Assembly (NCBI GenBank): GCA_947497175.1
Contig: CANMFM010000003.1
Span: 230,503-294,502, forward strand
DNA: 64,000 bases
Direction of reading: 5' to 3'
Source: an uncultured Aquimarina sp.
GTDB lineage: Bacteria > Bacteroidota > Bacteroidia > Flavobacteriales > Flavobacteriaceae
A model generated the notes under the pieces. The model saw only the letters and a program-made list of their open reading frames with translations. It was not told the origin of the DNA and ran no database searches. This document shows positions 25,392 to 33,914 of this stretch, one piece after another. The stretch's first letter is position 1. Every line of letters begins with the position of its first letter. The position numbers and the translations under genes are program-made.

Positions 25392-27788
25392 ATGTTCGCA
25401 TTATTACGAAAAGAAATAAACACCTTTTTTTCCTCTGCAGTAGGATATCTTGTTATTGCAATTTTTTTAATTCTAAATGGACTTTTTCTTTGGGTATTCA
25501 AAGGACAATTTAACATCCTTAATAGTGGTTTTGCTGATCTGTCACCTTTTTTTCAAGTGGCTCCTTGGGTATTATTGCTTTTGGTTCCTGCAGTAACCAT
25601 GCGCAGTATTTCTGAAGAAAAAAAACAAGGAACTTTAGAATTATTATTTACAAAACCTATTAAAAGGTGGCAAATGGTATTGGGCAAATATCTAGGCAGC
25701 TTATCTCTGATTTGCATTGCTCTTGTACCGAGTTTACTTTATGTGTTTACCATCTATCAATTAGGAAATCCTACAGGCAATTTAGACATCGGAAGCACTT
25801 TAGGGTCTTACCTTGTTCTCCTACTACTTGCGGCTTCATATACTTCAATTGGTATATTCTCATCCTCAATAACCAATAACCAGATTGTAGCATTTTTAAT
25901 AGCATTATTGATTTGTTTTACATTTTATTATGGGTTTAGTAGTCTTGCTAATTTTGAGACGTTAGGCAATACGACCTATCTTTTTGAACAACTTGGTATG
26001 CAGTGGCATTATGAGCGTATGAGCCAGGGTGTTGTAGATACAAGAGATATTTTCTATTTTTTAAGTATCCTTCTGTTTTTTGTTGTGTTAACCAGTATCG
26101 TTTTACACAAAAGCACTAAAAAACAAAAGATAAAGCCTCTGATCATTCTAGTGATCACAACTGTGATAATTAACGTATTAGGAACTGTTAGTTATACCCG
26201 TTTTGACCTTACTCAAGATAAGCGTTTTACATTATCTCAGGCAACCGAAAACCTTGTCCTTGAAGCTGCCGCCCCTGTGATTGTTGATATTTTACTAGAG
26301 GGCGATTTTCCTTCAGAATTTAGACGTTTACAGGCAGAAACAAAACAAATCCTAGAAGAGTTTAATGCGATAAACTCTAATATAAAACATATGTTCACTA
26401 ATCCTCTGGCCGAAGAAGAATTGCGTGCACAAACTATTTCAGAGCTACAGCGATTTGGCCTTACTCCTATGGAGGTTAGTGTACAAGAAAGCGGTAAAAC
26501 AGAAATCGAAACCGTAGTCCCCTGGGCTATTATGAGTTATCAAAATCAAAGTGTAAAAATCCCATTGATAAAAAATACCATTGGAGCAACTACAGAAGAG
26601 CGGGTATATAATTCGGTTCAACAATTAGAGTATGCGTTTGCCGATGGGTTAACCAAACTTTTACATCCCAAAAAACAAAAGATTGCGGTACTCAAAGGAA
26701 ACGGGCAATTACCAGATGTTAAAATAGCTGATTTTATCAAAACCTTGCAGGATTACTATTTTGTAGGTGCATTTACTCTAGACTCTGTAGCTGGAAATCC
26801 TCAAAAAACAGTTCAGGATTTACAAAAATTTGATATGATTATTAATGCCAAACCCTCTGAAGCATTTTCTGAGAAAGAAAAATATGTATTAGATCAGTTT
26901 ATCATGAATGGTGGTAAATCACTCTGGTTATTAGAATCTACGTCTATGGAAATTGATAGCCTTATGAATCCCGAGGGAACTTCAGTAGCCTTAATGCAAG
27001 ATTTGAGATTGGGAGATGTATTATTCTCATATGGTGTTCGAGTCAACCCGGTTATTGTAAATGACCTCTACTCTGCCCCATTAGTACTAGCTTCTGGAGA
27101 AGGTAATGACACCCAATTTACACCCTATCCCTGGTTTTATGGATCGCTAACCAAAAGTACAAGTGATCACCCGATTGTAAAGAATATCGAATCTGTAAAA
27201 TTTGAGTTCTCTAATCAGATCGATACTTTAAAAAATGATATTAAAAAGACGGTTTTATTGACCAGTTCAGATAAATCAAAGCTCGAAGGAGTTCCTAAAG
27301 AAATGAGGTTGGATGTGATAAGAAAAAAACCGGATATCGAAAGTTATACTGATGGACCACAAAATCTCGCAGTATTACTGGAAGGAACCTTTAAATCTGC
27401 CTACAAAAGTAGAGTAAAACCAACTACCCTGGAAACAAATAGAGATACCGGTCTTGCTACAAAAATGATTGTTATTGCCGATGGTGATGTCATCAAAAAC
27501 AGTACCCGAAAAGGGCAACCCATACCTCTGGGTTATGATCCGTATATGAATCTGAACTATGGTAATAAAGAGTTTTTACTTAATGCGGTAAATTATTTAT
27601 TAGATGATTCTGGAATTATCGAAGTGCGGAGTAAAGAAATTAAAGTCCCATTTTTGAATATAGAAAAAGTAGTGGCGCATAAAACATACTGGCAAATCAT
27701 CAATATCTTGGTTCCATTACTGATTTTGGCTGTATTCGGATTCTTATTTATATATATACGAAAAAGAAAGTATAGCAAAGCTTTATAA
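25392..27788 (+). CDS. gldFG: gliding-motility ABC transporter GldF-GldG fusion
   Basis: A 798-aa protein from ATG 25392, whose N-terminus FALLRKEINTFFSSAVGYLV is the typical GldF start; the TTG six codons upstream is unlikely. Residues ~1-240 are GldF, an ABC-2-type permease with about six helices and the ...EKKQGTLELLFTKP motif. A helix at about 245-265 leads into SYTRFDLTQDKRFTLSQAT, the GldG start. GldG's Gldg-type extracytoplasmic domain follows, with a C-terminal helix near residues 772-790. In Flavobacterium johnsoniae gldF and gldG are separate genes; here there is no stop between them. With GldA (not in this window) they form the ABC transporter needed for gliding. Confidence 0.93.
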   Translation: MFALLRKEINTFFSSAVGYLVIAIFLILNGLFLWVFKGQFNILNSGFADLSPFFQVAPWVLLLLVPAVTMRSISEEKKQGTLELLFTKPIKRWQMVLGKYLGSLSLICIALVPSLLYVFTIYQLGNPTGNLDIGSTLGSYLVLLLLAASYTSIGIFSSSITNNQIVAFLIALLICFTFYYGFSSLANFETLGNTTYLFEQLGMQWHYERMSQGVVDTRDIFYFLSILLFFVVLTSIVLHKSTKKQKIKPLIILVITTVIINVLGTVSYTRFDLTQDKRFTLSQATENLVLEAAAPVIVDILLEGDFPSEFRRLQAETKQILEEFNAINSNIKHMFTNPLAEEELRAQTISELQRFGLTPMEVSVQESGKTEIETVVPWAIMSYQNQSVKIPLIKNTIGATTEERVYNSVQQLEYAFADGLTKLLHPKKQKIAVLKGNGQLPDVKIADFIKTLQDYYFVGAFTLDSVAGNPQKTVQDLQKFDMIINAKPSEAFSEKEKYVLDQFIMNGGKSLWLLESTSMEIDSLMNPEGTSVALMQDLRLGDVLFSYGVRVNPVIVNDLYSAPLVLASGEGNDTQFTPYPWFYGSLTKSTSDHPIVKNIESVKFEFSNQIDTLKNDIKKTVLLTSSDKSKLEGVPKEMRLDVIRKKPDIESYTDGPQNLAVLLEGTFKSAYKSRVKPTTLETNRDTGLATKMIVIADGDVIKNSTRKGQPIPLGYDPYMNLNYGNKEFLLNAVNYLLDDSGIIEVRSKEIKVPFLNIEKVVAHKTYWQIINILVPLLILAVFGFLFIYIRKRKYSKAL

Positions 27789-27793
27789 ATAAA

Positions 27794-27969
27794 GTGAGTT
27801 CGACATAAGAAAATTTACGTCAGTCAGAGTAATTTTTGATAAAAAACTGTATCGAAGACAAGTAAACTTTCAAGCAAAAGCCTAATTTCCGATACAATTT
27901 TTCTACGTTGCACTATGAAAATCACTCAGTTTGACGGCTTTGAGAACTAAATTCTTGCATCGAACTCAC
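27794..27969. mobile_element. MITE-like palindromic element
   Basis: A 176-bp element bounded by perfect 10-bp terminal inverted repeats GTGAGTTCGA (27794-27803) and TCGAACTCAC (27960-27969). Internal arms also pair: GTCAGTCAGAGTAATTTTTG near the left matches the reverse of the AAAATCACTCAGTTTGACG arm near the right. It has no ORF. Part of the left arm recurs at 44901-44955. This architecture is that of a non-autonomous miniature inverted-repeat element or large REP unit. Confidence 0.6.
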
Positions 27970-28291
27970 GTTAAATTCTATTTGTTAAATACTCTGCTGT
28001 ACATTTAAAAAAGTACTATAAAAAGTGTCTATTTGATTTCTATTGCATGACCAAACGATATTGGTAAATAGTTTGATTTTTGATCAAAAAACACCTAACT
28101 GCGCAACCGGTAGATAATCTATGCCACCTTCTTAACAACCATACTATAAACCTAAGTAAGAATCTGGTCTTACTTCATGTTTTGCTTTCTTAACGTTATT
28201 ACATGACCTGCTTAAATTCTATTTTCTATATTTGATATAATAAAAGCCTCAAAATTAAAAGCAAATTCTTATCGAATACGAAAACCTAAAT

Positions 28292-29065
28292 ATTGTACTA
28301 AAAACCGAAGACCTCTCTATTGGCTACCGCACTAAAAAAGAACTGCATGTGGTCGCTGCTGATATCAACCTAAAATTACACGAAGGAGAACTCATAGGGT
28401 TGGTTGGTGCTAATGGGATCGGAAAATCTACCCTATTAAGAACATTATCTCGAGTACAACCCGCATTGCACGGAAGCGTTTATTTGTCTGACAAAAAACT
28501 GACTTCGTATAAATCTATCGAGCTGGCAGCACAATTAAGTATTGTATTGACCGAGCAAGTGGCTTCAAAAAACTTAACCGTTTATGAGCTCGTTGCTTTG
28601 GGTAGACAACCGTATACCAATTGGGTAGGTAACATGGCCCAAGAAGATGTAGAAAAAGTGCATAAAGCTATCGAAGTAACTCATATCAAAGATTTGATCA
28701 ACAAAAGATGTTTTGAATTAAGCGACGGACAGTTACAAAAGGTACTCATTGCTCGTGCCATTGCACAGGACACCCCTTTTATCATGTTAGATGAACCCAC
28801 TACACACTTAGATATATATCATAAGGCTTATATTTTAAAGCTGTTAAAACGGTTGGCTTTCGAGACCAAAAAAACAATTCTTTTTTCTACACACGAGATC
28901 GATTTTGCCATACAACTTTGCGATAAGATGATTGTTCTTAATCAAGACGGTTTTGAATTTGGAAGACCTAAAGAATTGGTGCAGGCAAGAGCCTTTTCGG
29001 GTTTATTTCCTGAGGATTTGATTTTGTTTGATGAGAAATCAGGGCGATATAAAGTGAGGAACTAA
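28292..29065 (+). CDS. FecE/BtuD-type ABC transporter ATPase
   Basis: An iron-chelate/cobalamin-type ATPase: Walker A GANGIGKST, signature LSDGQLQKV (Gly replaced by Asp in LSGGQ), Walker B FIMLDEPTTHLD, H-loop STHEIDFA, and the D-loop. The first strand LKTEDLSIGYRTKKELHVV, expected at the N-terminus, begins at about 28298. No ATG/GTG/TTG precedes it in frame after the TAA at 28256. The first canonical start is GTG 28349, which would delete this strand. ATT 28292 is taken here as the probable start or as a mutated ATG. No permease or binding protein is adjacent, so this is an orphan ATPase. Confidence 0.85.
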   Translation: MVLKTEDLSIGYRTKKELHVVAADINLKLHEGELIGLVGANGIGKSTLLRTLSRVQPALHGSVYLSDKKLTSYKSIELAAQLSIVLTEQVASKNLTVYELVALGRQPYTNWVGNMAQEDVEKVHKAIEVTHIKDLINKRCFELSDGQLQKVLIARAIAQDTPFIMLDEPTTHLDIYHKAYILKLLKRLAFETKKTILFSTHEIDFAIQLCDKMIVLNQDGFEFGRPKELVQARAFSGLFPEDLILFDEKSGRYKVRN

Positions 29066-29136
29066 ATAAGCATTATAAGTATCGTTAAATATTTAATTTC
29101 TCTTCTACTACAAATACTCACTAACTCATAAATCTT

Positions 29137-29144
29137 TATCTTTG
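29137..29144 (+). promoter_or_regulatory. -7 element of the rmuC promoter
   Basis: TATCTTTG matches the Bacteroidota -7 consensus TAnnTTTG exactly and lies 20 bp before the rmuC ATG. No clear -33 TTG is seen at the expected distance. Confidence 0.45.
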
Positions 29145-29163
29145 AATAAAGATTAACAAATAC

Positions 29164-30513
29164 ATGTCAGAATACACACCGATCATCATTGCTACAGGAG
29201 CAATTATCATCTCTATTATTGTAGGTTTTTTTATAGGTAACTACATGGCATCACTTAAAAACAAAAGCGAACAAAGTGCCTTAAACGAACGATATAGTCA
29301 GCTTCAGATGCAAATCGAAGAACAAAAACAACATTCAGAAAAACAACTTTCAGAAATTAGTCATCAGCGCGAAGAAATTCGCAGAGAAAAAGACTTTCTT
29401 AATACCGAACTCACTCGGCGTAACACCGAATATGAGAACTTACTTCTCAAAAACCAGGAGCAAAAAGATGAAGTAGAAAATCTTCAGGAAAAATTTACTA
29501 AAGAATTTGAAAATCTGGCCAACAAAATTCTGGATGAGAAGTCAAATAAATTTACCGAGCAGAATAAAGAGAACATCAAAAATATCTTAACACCACTACA
29601 AGAAAAGATTATCACGTTTGAGAAAAAAGTAGATCAAACCCATAAAGAAAGTATTGATTATCACGCCGCTTTACGTCAGCAAATCTTAGGTCTTAGAGAC
29701 CTTAATGAACAAATGAGTAAAGAAGCCACTAACCTTACTAAAGCCCTCAAAGGAGATAGCAAAATGCAAGGTAACTGGGGAGAATTAGTATTAGAGCGGG
29801 TATTAGAAAAATCAGGTCTGGAACGAGATCGGGAATACTTTATACAACAAAGTTTTACTACCGCAGAAGGTGATCGCGTATTGCCTGATGTCGTTATCTA
29901 TCTGCCGGATAATAAAAAGATGGTGATCGATTCTAAGGTAACACTCACCGCTTATGAGCGCTTTGTTAATGAAGATGATGAAGACCTAAAAGCAACTTAT
30001 CTCAAAGAGCACATTGCTTCATTAAAACGGCATGTGGATCAACTTTCAGAAAAAAACTACCAGGATTTATACGATATCGAATCTCCTGATTTTGTATTGC
30101 TTTTTGTGCCTATAGAACCCGCTTTTGCCATAGCAATCAACCAGGATAACAAATTATATAACAAAGCTTTTGAAAAAAACATCGTAATTGTTACTCCCGC
30201 TACGCTGTTGGCTACATTGCGTACCATAGATACCATGTGGAATAACGAAAAACAACAACGCAATGCTATAGAAATTGCCCGACAAGCGGGTGCTTTATAT
30301 GATAAGTTTGAAGGGTTAGTAAAAGATCTAACTGGGGTAGGTAAAAAAATAGATGACGCCAAAAAAGATTATTCTGCCGCTATGAATAAGCTGGTAGAAG
30401 GACGTGGTAACTTGATTACCAGTGTAGAAAAACTTAAAAAAATGGGAGCCAAAGCCAAAAAATCATTACCAGAACCAATCCTGAAACGTGCTGGCGAAAA
30501 TGAAGACTCTTAA
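29164..30513 (+). CDS. rmuC: DNA recombination protein RmuC
   Basis: A 449-aa protein. An N-terminal membrane anchor (residues ~6-27, IIIATGAIIISIIVGFFIG) is followed by a coiled coil of about 100 residues rich in Glu/Gln/Lys. The RmuC domain follows: GNWGELVLERVLEKSGLERDREYF, VLPDVVIYLPDNKKMVIDSKVT, FVLLFVPIEPAFAIAI, IVIVTPATLLATLRTID and KKQQRNAIEIARQAGALYDKF. RmuC is a predicted nuclease-like protein that limits inversion at short repeats; the PD-(D/E)XK-type core includes the DSK motif. It heads a short plus-strand cluster. Confidence 0.95.
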   Translation: MSEYTPIIIATGAIIISIIVGFFIGNYMASLKNKSEQSALNERYSQLQMQIEEQKQHSEKQLSEISHQREEIRREKDFLNTELTRRNTEYENLLLKNQEQKDEVENLQEKFTKEFENLANKILDEKSNKFTEQNKENIKNILTPLQEKIITFEKKVDQTHKESIDYHAALRQQILGLRDLNEQMSKEATNLTKALKGDSKMQGNWGELVLERVLEKSGLERDREYFIQQSFTTAEGDRVLPDVVIYLPDNKKMVIDSKVTLTAYERFVNEDDEDLKATYLKEHIASLKRHVDQLSEKNYQDLYDIESPDFVLLFVPIEPAFAIAINQDNKLYNKAFEKNIVIVTPATLLATLRTIDTMWNNEKQQRNAIEIARQAGALYDKFEGLVKDLTGVGKKIDDAKKDYSAAMNKLVEGRGNLITSVEKLKKMGAKAKKSLPEPILKRAGENEDS

Positions 30514-30525
30514 AACTAAAATCCT

Positions 30526-30858
30526 ATGGATGTCAATATGCCATCGATTATTGTTCAATTGCTTTTAGGTATTGTCTATGCACTACCCACTATGGCATGC
30601 ATCATTATTAGCCTCTATTATCTTAAAAAAGCTGGCTCTACAATTGATGGAGTACTTATATTAATAGGCAATAGCATACTCTGTACTACTATTATTCTTA
30701 GCCAGGTATTTATGGTGCTATTTGTGCATTACAGAAAATGGAGTACTGACATCTATTCATACATTACCATGGGAACGGGGGTATTATCCTTTATAGGGTC
30801 TATCCTTTTTGTTGTGGGATTATCTCTTTTGGTTAAAAGGGTTATAAAAATATCATAA
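30526..30858 (+). CDS. small three- to four-helix membrane protein
   Basis: A 110-aa protein with hydrophobic segments at residues ~7-28, 40-62 and 80-103. The ATG lies 12 bp after the rmuC stop and the stop is 5 bp before the beta-lactamase-like gene, so it is cotranscribed. I recognise no family. Confidence 0.7.
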   Translation: MDVNMPSIIVQLLLGIVYALPTMACIIISLYYLKKAGSTIDGVLILIGNSILCTTIILSQVFMVLFVHYRKWSTDIYSYITMGTGVLSFIGSILFVVGLSLLVKRVIKIS

Positions 30859-30863
30859 ATCTA

Positions 30864-32009
30864 ATGAGAAGTACTTATATTATTTTCTTTCTATTTGTTA
30901 GTATGGCAACTGGCCATACGCAGGAAATCTATTTCCCAGAACGTGGAAACTGGGAACAAAAACCTCCATCGGTCTTTAAAATCGATCAAACAAAACTGGA
31001 AGAAGCCTTACAATTTGCGAAGGACAATGAGTACTCTGGGGCTAAAGATTTACGACAAGCCATTCTAAAAGGTTTTGAGCGAGAACCTTATCATACCATA
31101 CTCGGGCCCACAAAAAAAAGAGGTGCGCCAGCCGGAGTTATTATTAAAGATGGATATATTATTGCACAATGGGGAGATGTTACTCGTGTAGATATGACGT
31201 TTAGTGTAACCAAAAGTTATTTATCTACCATTGCAGGACTCGCTATAGATCAAAAACTAATTTCATCCGCAGATGATAAGGTACACCGATATATTTGGGA
31301 TCACACCTTTGACGGAAACCATAACAGTCAGGTTAGCTGGAGGCATCTACTTACACAATCATCAGATTGGTCAGGACAATTATGGGGGGGATACGATTGG
31401 GCAGACCGACCACCAAAAGAAGGCGGTATTGATAACTGGAAATCCAAAAAACGAAGCACCCCTGGAACTGTTTTTGAATACAATGATGTGCGTGTAAATG
31501 TCCTTGCCTATTCTTTGTTAAATATCTGGAGAAAACCTTTACCACAAGTATTGAAAAAAAATATCATGGACCCCATAGGGGCCTCTACCACATGGCGATG
31601 GTACGGTTACGATAATTCTTGGGTAAACATCGACGGAATCCAAATGCAATCTGTAAGTGGCGGTGGGCATTCTGGTGGAGGATTGTTTATCAATACTCTG
31701 GATCATGCCCGATTTGGTCTTTTATTTTTAAACAATGGCAACTGGAACGGTCAACAACTTATTTCTAAGACATGGATCACCGAGGCTACAAAACCGTCTC
31801 AGGCCAATCCTAATTATGGGTTTATGTGGTGGCTAAATCAACAAGGAGCCAGACATTGGAAAGGGATACCGGAGCACGTATTTTATGCCGCAGGATTTGG
31901 AGGCAATTTTATTGTCATTGATCAAAAAGAAAATTTAGTGGTAGTCACACGATGGTTGGCTCCAAAACAAATCGATGAATTTATAACCAAAGTATATAAC
32001 GCTTTATAA
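30864..32009 (+). CDS. serine beta-lactamase/esterase-family hydrolase
   Basis: A 381-aa protein with a signal peptide (YIIFFLFVSMATGHTQE). The class C beta-lactamase / DD-peptidase fold is indicated by the nucleophile motif S114-V-T-K117 and WRHLLTQSSDWS. Y206-N-D replaces the usual Y-x-N, and SGGGHSGGGLFIN fills the segment before the KTG-box region. It is predicted periplasmic. The substrate is unknown; most members of this COG1680 group are esterases or peptidases rather than lactamases. Tight spacing to both neighbours shows an operon with rmuC and the next small gene. Confidence 0.9.
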   Translation: MRSTYIIFFLFVSMATGHTQEIYFPERGNWEQKPPSVFKIDQTKLEEALQFAKDNEYSGAKDLRQAILKGFEREPYHTILGPTKKRGAPAGVIIKDGYIIAQWGDVTRVDMTFSVTKSYLSTIAGLAIDQKLISSADDKVHRYIWDHTFDGNHNSQVSWRHLLTQSSDWSGQLWGGYDWADRPPKEGGIDNWKSKKRSTPGTVFEYNDVRVNVLAYSLLNIWRKPLPQVLKKNIMDPIGASTTWRWYGYDNSWVNIDGIQMQSVSGGGHSGGGLFINTLDHARFGLLFLNNGNWNGQQLISKTWITEATKPSQANPNYGFMWWLNQQGARHWKGIPEHVFYAAGFGGNFIVIDQKENLVVVTRWLAPKQIDEFITKVYNAL

Positions 32010-32011
32010 CC

Positions 32012-32380
32012 ATGCAAAAAGTACTCGCAATTATCATTATCACCATTTTGGCATTATTTGCCGGTTGGTATGCCTTTGTATATTATGCTTCGTATAGCGA
32101 AGGAACCCGAAGTGGTGAACTCATTAAATTTAGTAACAAAGGAGTCGTAGTCAAAACCTGGGAGGGTGAGATTAGCCAGGGTATTTCTGGTGCACAAATT
32201 TTTAGTTTTTCTGTTGAGGATAAAGAAGAGGACATCATAGAGAAACTTGAAAAACTCCAGGGGCGCTACGTAAAACTGAAATATAAAGAGCGGTTTGCTA
32301 AAATATCATGGCTAGGCGATACCAAATATTTTATTATTGATGTTGAAGAAGAAGAATCTCCGCATTTCAGGCATAAGTAA
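32012..32380 (+). CDS. small membrane-anchored conserved protein
   Basis: A 122-aa protein with one N-terminal anchor (residues ~4-24, LAIIIITILALFAGWYAFVYY). A short exported beta-rich domain follows, with ELIKFSNKGVVVKTWEGEISQG and ...SFSVEDKEE and a conserved LKYKERF, WLGDTKYFI. This family is conserved in Flavobacteriaceae and is sometimes mis-annotated as 6-phosphogluconate dehydrogenase. The function is unknown. It starts 2 bp after the hydrolase gene. Confidence 0.75.
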   Translation: MQKVLAIIIITILALFAGWYAFVYYASYSEGTRSGELIKFSNKGVVVKTWEGEISQGISGAQIFSFSVEDKEEDIIEKLEKLQGRYVKLKYKERFAKISWLGDTKYFIIDVEEEESPHFRHK

Positions 32381-32560
32381 CGAGATTTATAATGTACTGA
32401 TGATGAATTACCAATTTAATATAAGTTAGAATACATATGATGTAGAATGAATGTACATACATCCTAAAACAAATAGAAGTATCAAGATAGTAGTTTTAGT
32501 ATTAAGCGTTTGCTTATATCCTGACGTAGGTTAAAGATCAACTGAAAAACTAAATACAGA

Positions 32561-33103
32561 ATGAAAAAATTTAAGAATAGTAAACAATCCAGTGTAAAAA
32601 TCACAGAACTGATGTTGCCCTCTCATTCTAATTTTAGTGGAAAAATACATGGGGGTTATATCTTATCATTAATGGATCAAATTGCTTTTGCATGTGCATC
32701 AAAACATTCTGAAACTTATTGCGTAACCGCAAGTGTGGACAAAGTTGATTTTTTAAAACCTATAGAAGTTGGTGAACTGGTCACACTAAAAGCTTCTGTA
32801 AATCACGTAGGCAAAACCTCGATGGTTGTTGGTGTACGCGTAGAGGCCGAAAATATACGAACCGGAAAAGTAAAACATTGCAATTCCAGCTATTTTACCA
32901 TGGTTGCCAAAAATGATCAAGGCCAGAGTGTTGCCATCCCTGGTTTGATTTTAGAAAATAAAACGGCTATTCGCCGCTTTGTGCGAAGTATCATCAGAAA
33001 AGAAGATGCGCAAGTACGACGAGATCGTTTTAAAGCCTCTGAGTTTGAGTTAGAATCTCATCTTGATATTCTTAAAGAGTATAATGTAAAGGTTACTTTG
33101 TAA
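32561..33103 (+). CDS. hotdog-fold acyl-CoA thioesterase
   Basis: A 180-aa protein with the YciA/ACOT hotdog signature NFSGKIHGGYILSLMDQIAFACASKHS, TASVDKVDFLKPIEVGELVTLKASV and GKTSMVVGVRVEAENI. These enzymes hydrolyse medium- or long-chain acyl-CoA. The C-terminal ~45 residues form a charged helical extension (RRFVRSIIRKEDAQVRRDRF). The last 11 bp overlap the 3' end of the truncated transposase gene on the other strand. Confidence 0.93.
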   Translation: MKKFKNSKQSSVKITELMLPSHSNFSGKIHGGYILSLMDQIAFACASKHSETYCVTASVDKVDFLKPIEVGELVTLKASVNHVGKTSMVVGVRVEAENIRTGKVKHCNSSYFTMVAKNDQGQSVAIPGLILENKTAIRRFVRSIIRKEDAQVRRDRFKASEFELESHLDILKEYNVKVTL

Positions 33104-33368
33104 TGCTTTTTTTGGAAGTACACTTCTTAAAATCTCGAATGATCTTTGATAACACACATTCTCTTACTGCGTTGCAAAGTATATGAACGTGACTTTGTAT
33201 AAAATAATAGCTATAGATTTCTAAACCCTTATTATGTTGACAATAATGTAAACTATCAATGATAACATACTTTTGTCTTACTCTGGTAAAGATATCAATC
33301 CATTCTACGGTAGTTATCGTGATAAAATATCCCACATCGGGCATCGTTGCTTTATACGTTGTTGACAT
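33093..33368 (-). pseudogene. truncated Y1 (RAYT/IS200-like) transposase
   Basis: The 91-aa reading begins like REP-associated tyrosine transposases of Bacteroidota (YFITITTVEWIDIFTR, then the H-x-H motif in QSHVHILC, then IIRDFKKCTSKK). Intact members are about 180 aa with the catalytic Tyr in a helix after this point. Here the frame ends at 33093 after running into the thioesterase 3' end. The catalytic Tyr region is absent, so it cannot be active. It lies 124 bp from a REP-like palindrome that interrupts the neighbouring RadC gene. Confidence 0.8.
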
Positions 33369-33442
33369 GTAATTATCTTACTAAAATTATCTACAACAAT
33401 AGTATATACTAGTTGTAAAAAATGAAACTGTCTCCTTCTAAA

Positions 33443-33477
33443 TAGAAAAAGACTACAATTGAGTAGCCTTTTTTCTA
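33443..33477 (-). terminator. terminator of the truncated RadC-like gene
   Basis: TAGAAAAAGACTAC/GTAGCCTTTTTTCTA forms an imperfect A/T-rich hairpin with a T-run in the minus direction. It ends transcription of the RadC-like gene at 33475. Confidence 0.6.
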
Positions 33478-33813
33478 TATCTGTTGTTGCACGGATTGCA
33501 AATCCGCGCTATCGGGGTTATGTGCTATAATAATGGCACTTGCACAGGCTTTTAGAGCAATAGCAAATAAGAGTTTTACATCAACATAAGTTCCTGTAGT
33601 TCCTCCTTTTGATAGACTTTGTATTCCTAATACTTCATTACCATTGTTGAGCAACAATACCTTAAATTCTTCTTGAAGTTCTATTGTATCTCTACTCCAA
33701 GAACTCAATAAGACCTTATAAGCACTATCTGAATTCTTGATCTTCACTCTATCATCTTTAGTGATATGAGATGAATAGCTGATCTGTATTTCAGCAATGT
33801 TGTTTGTTGACAT
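33475..33813 (-). pseudogene. RadC/JAB-domain protein truncated by a REP-like palindrome
   Basis: 112 aa. The JAB/MPN+ beginning is well preserved: EEFKVLLLNNGNEVLGIQSLSKGGTTGTYVDVKLLFAIALK, then AIIIAHN. Intact RadC-like proteins continue HNHPSGN...D (JAMM zinc motif). Here the reading changes at HN to PDSADLQSVQQQI, encoded by the REP-like palindrome at 33492-33506. The second metal His and the Asp are therefore lost. The rest of the domain is gone. The product, if made, cannot bind the catalytic metal. Confidence 0.8.
33492..33506. repeat. REP-like palindrome inside the truncated RadC-like gene
   Basis: CGGATT (33492-33497), loop GCA, AATCCG (33501-33506), in the context GCACGGATTGCAAATCCGCGC. 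This hairpin resembles REP sequences that RAYT transposases mobilise in Bacteroidota. It supplies the foreign C-terminal codons of the RadC-like gene. Confidence 0.65.
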
Positions 33814-33868
33814 AGATTTGGGTTTTAGTTGTGTCTGCTGTGTTACTTCACTTTAGAGCATAAAAAAA

Positions 33869-33886
33869 CCACTCTATTAAGAGTGG
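33869..33886 (-). terminator. terminator after the RHS-operon lipoprotein
   Basis: CCACTCT (33869-33875), loop ATTA, AGAGTGG (33880-33886), with a T7 run downstream in the minus direction. It ends the operon containing the lipoprotein and the two giant genes. Confidence 0.8.
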
Positions 33887-33914
33887 CTCTTATCTTACAT
33901 AAGATACTAGTTAT

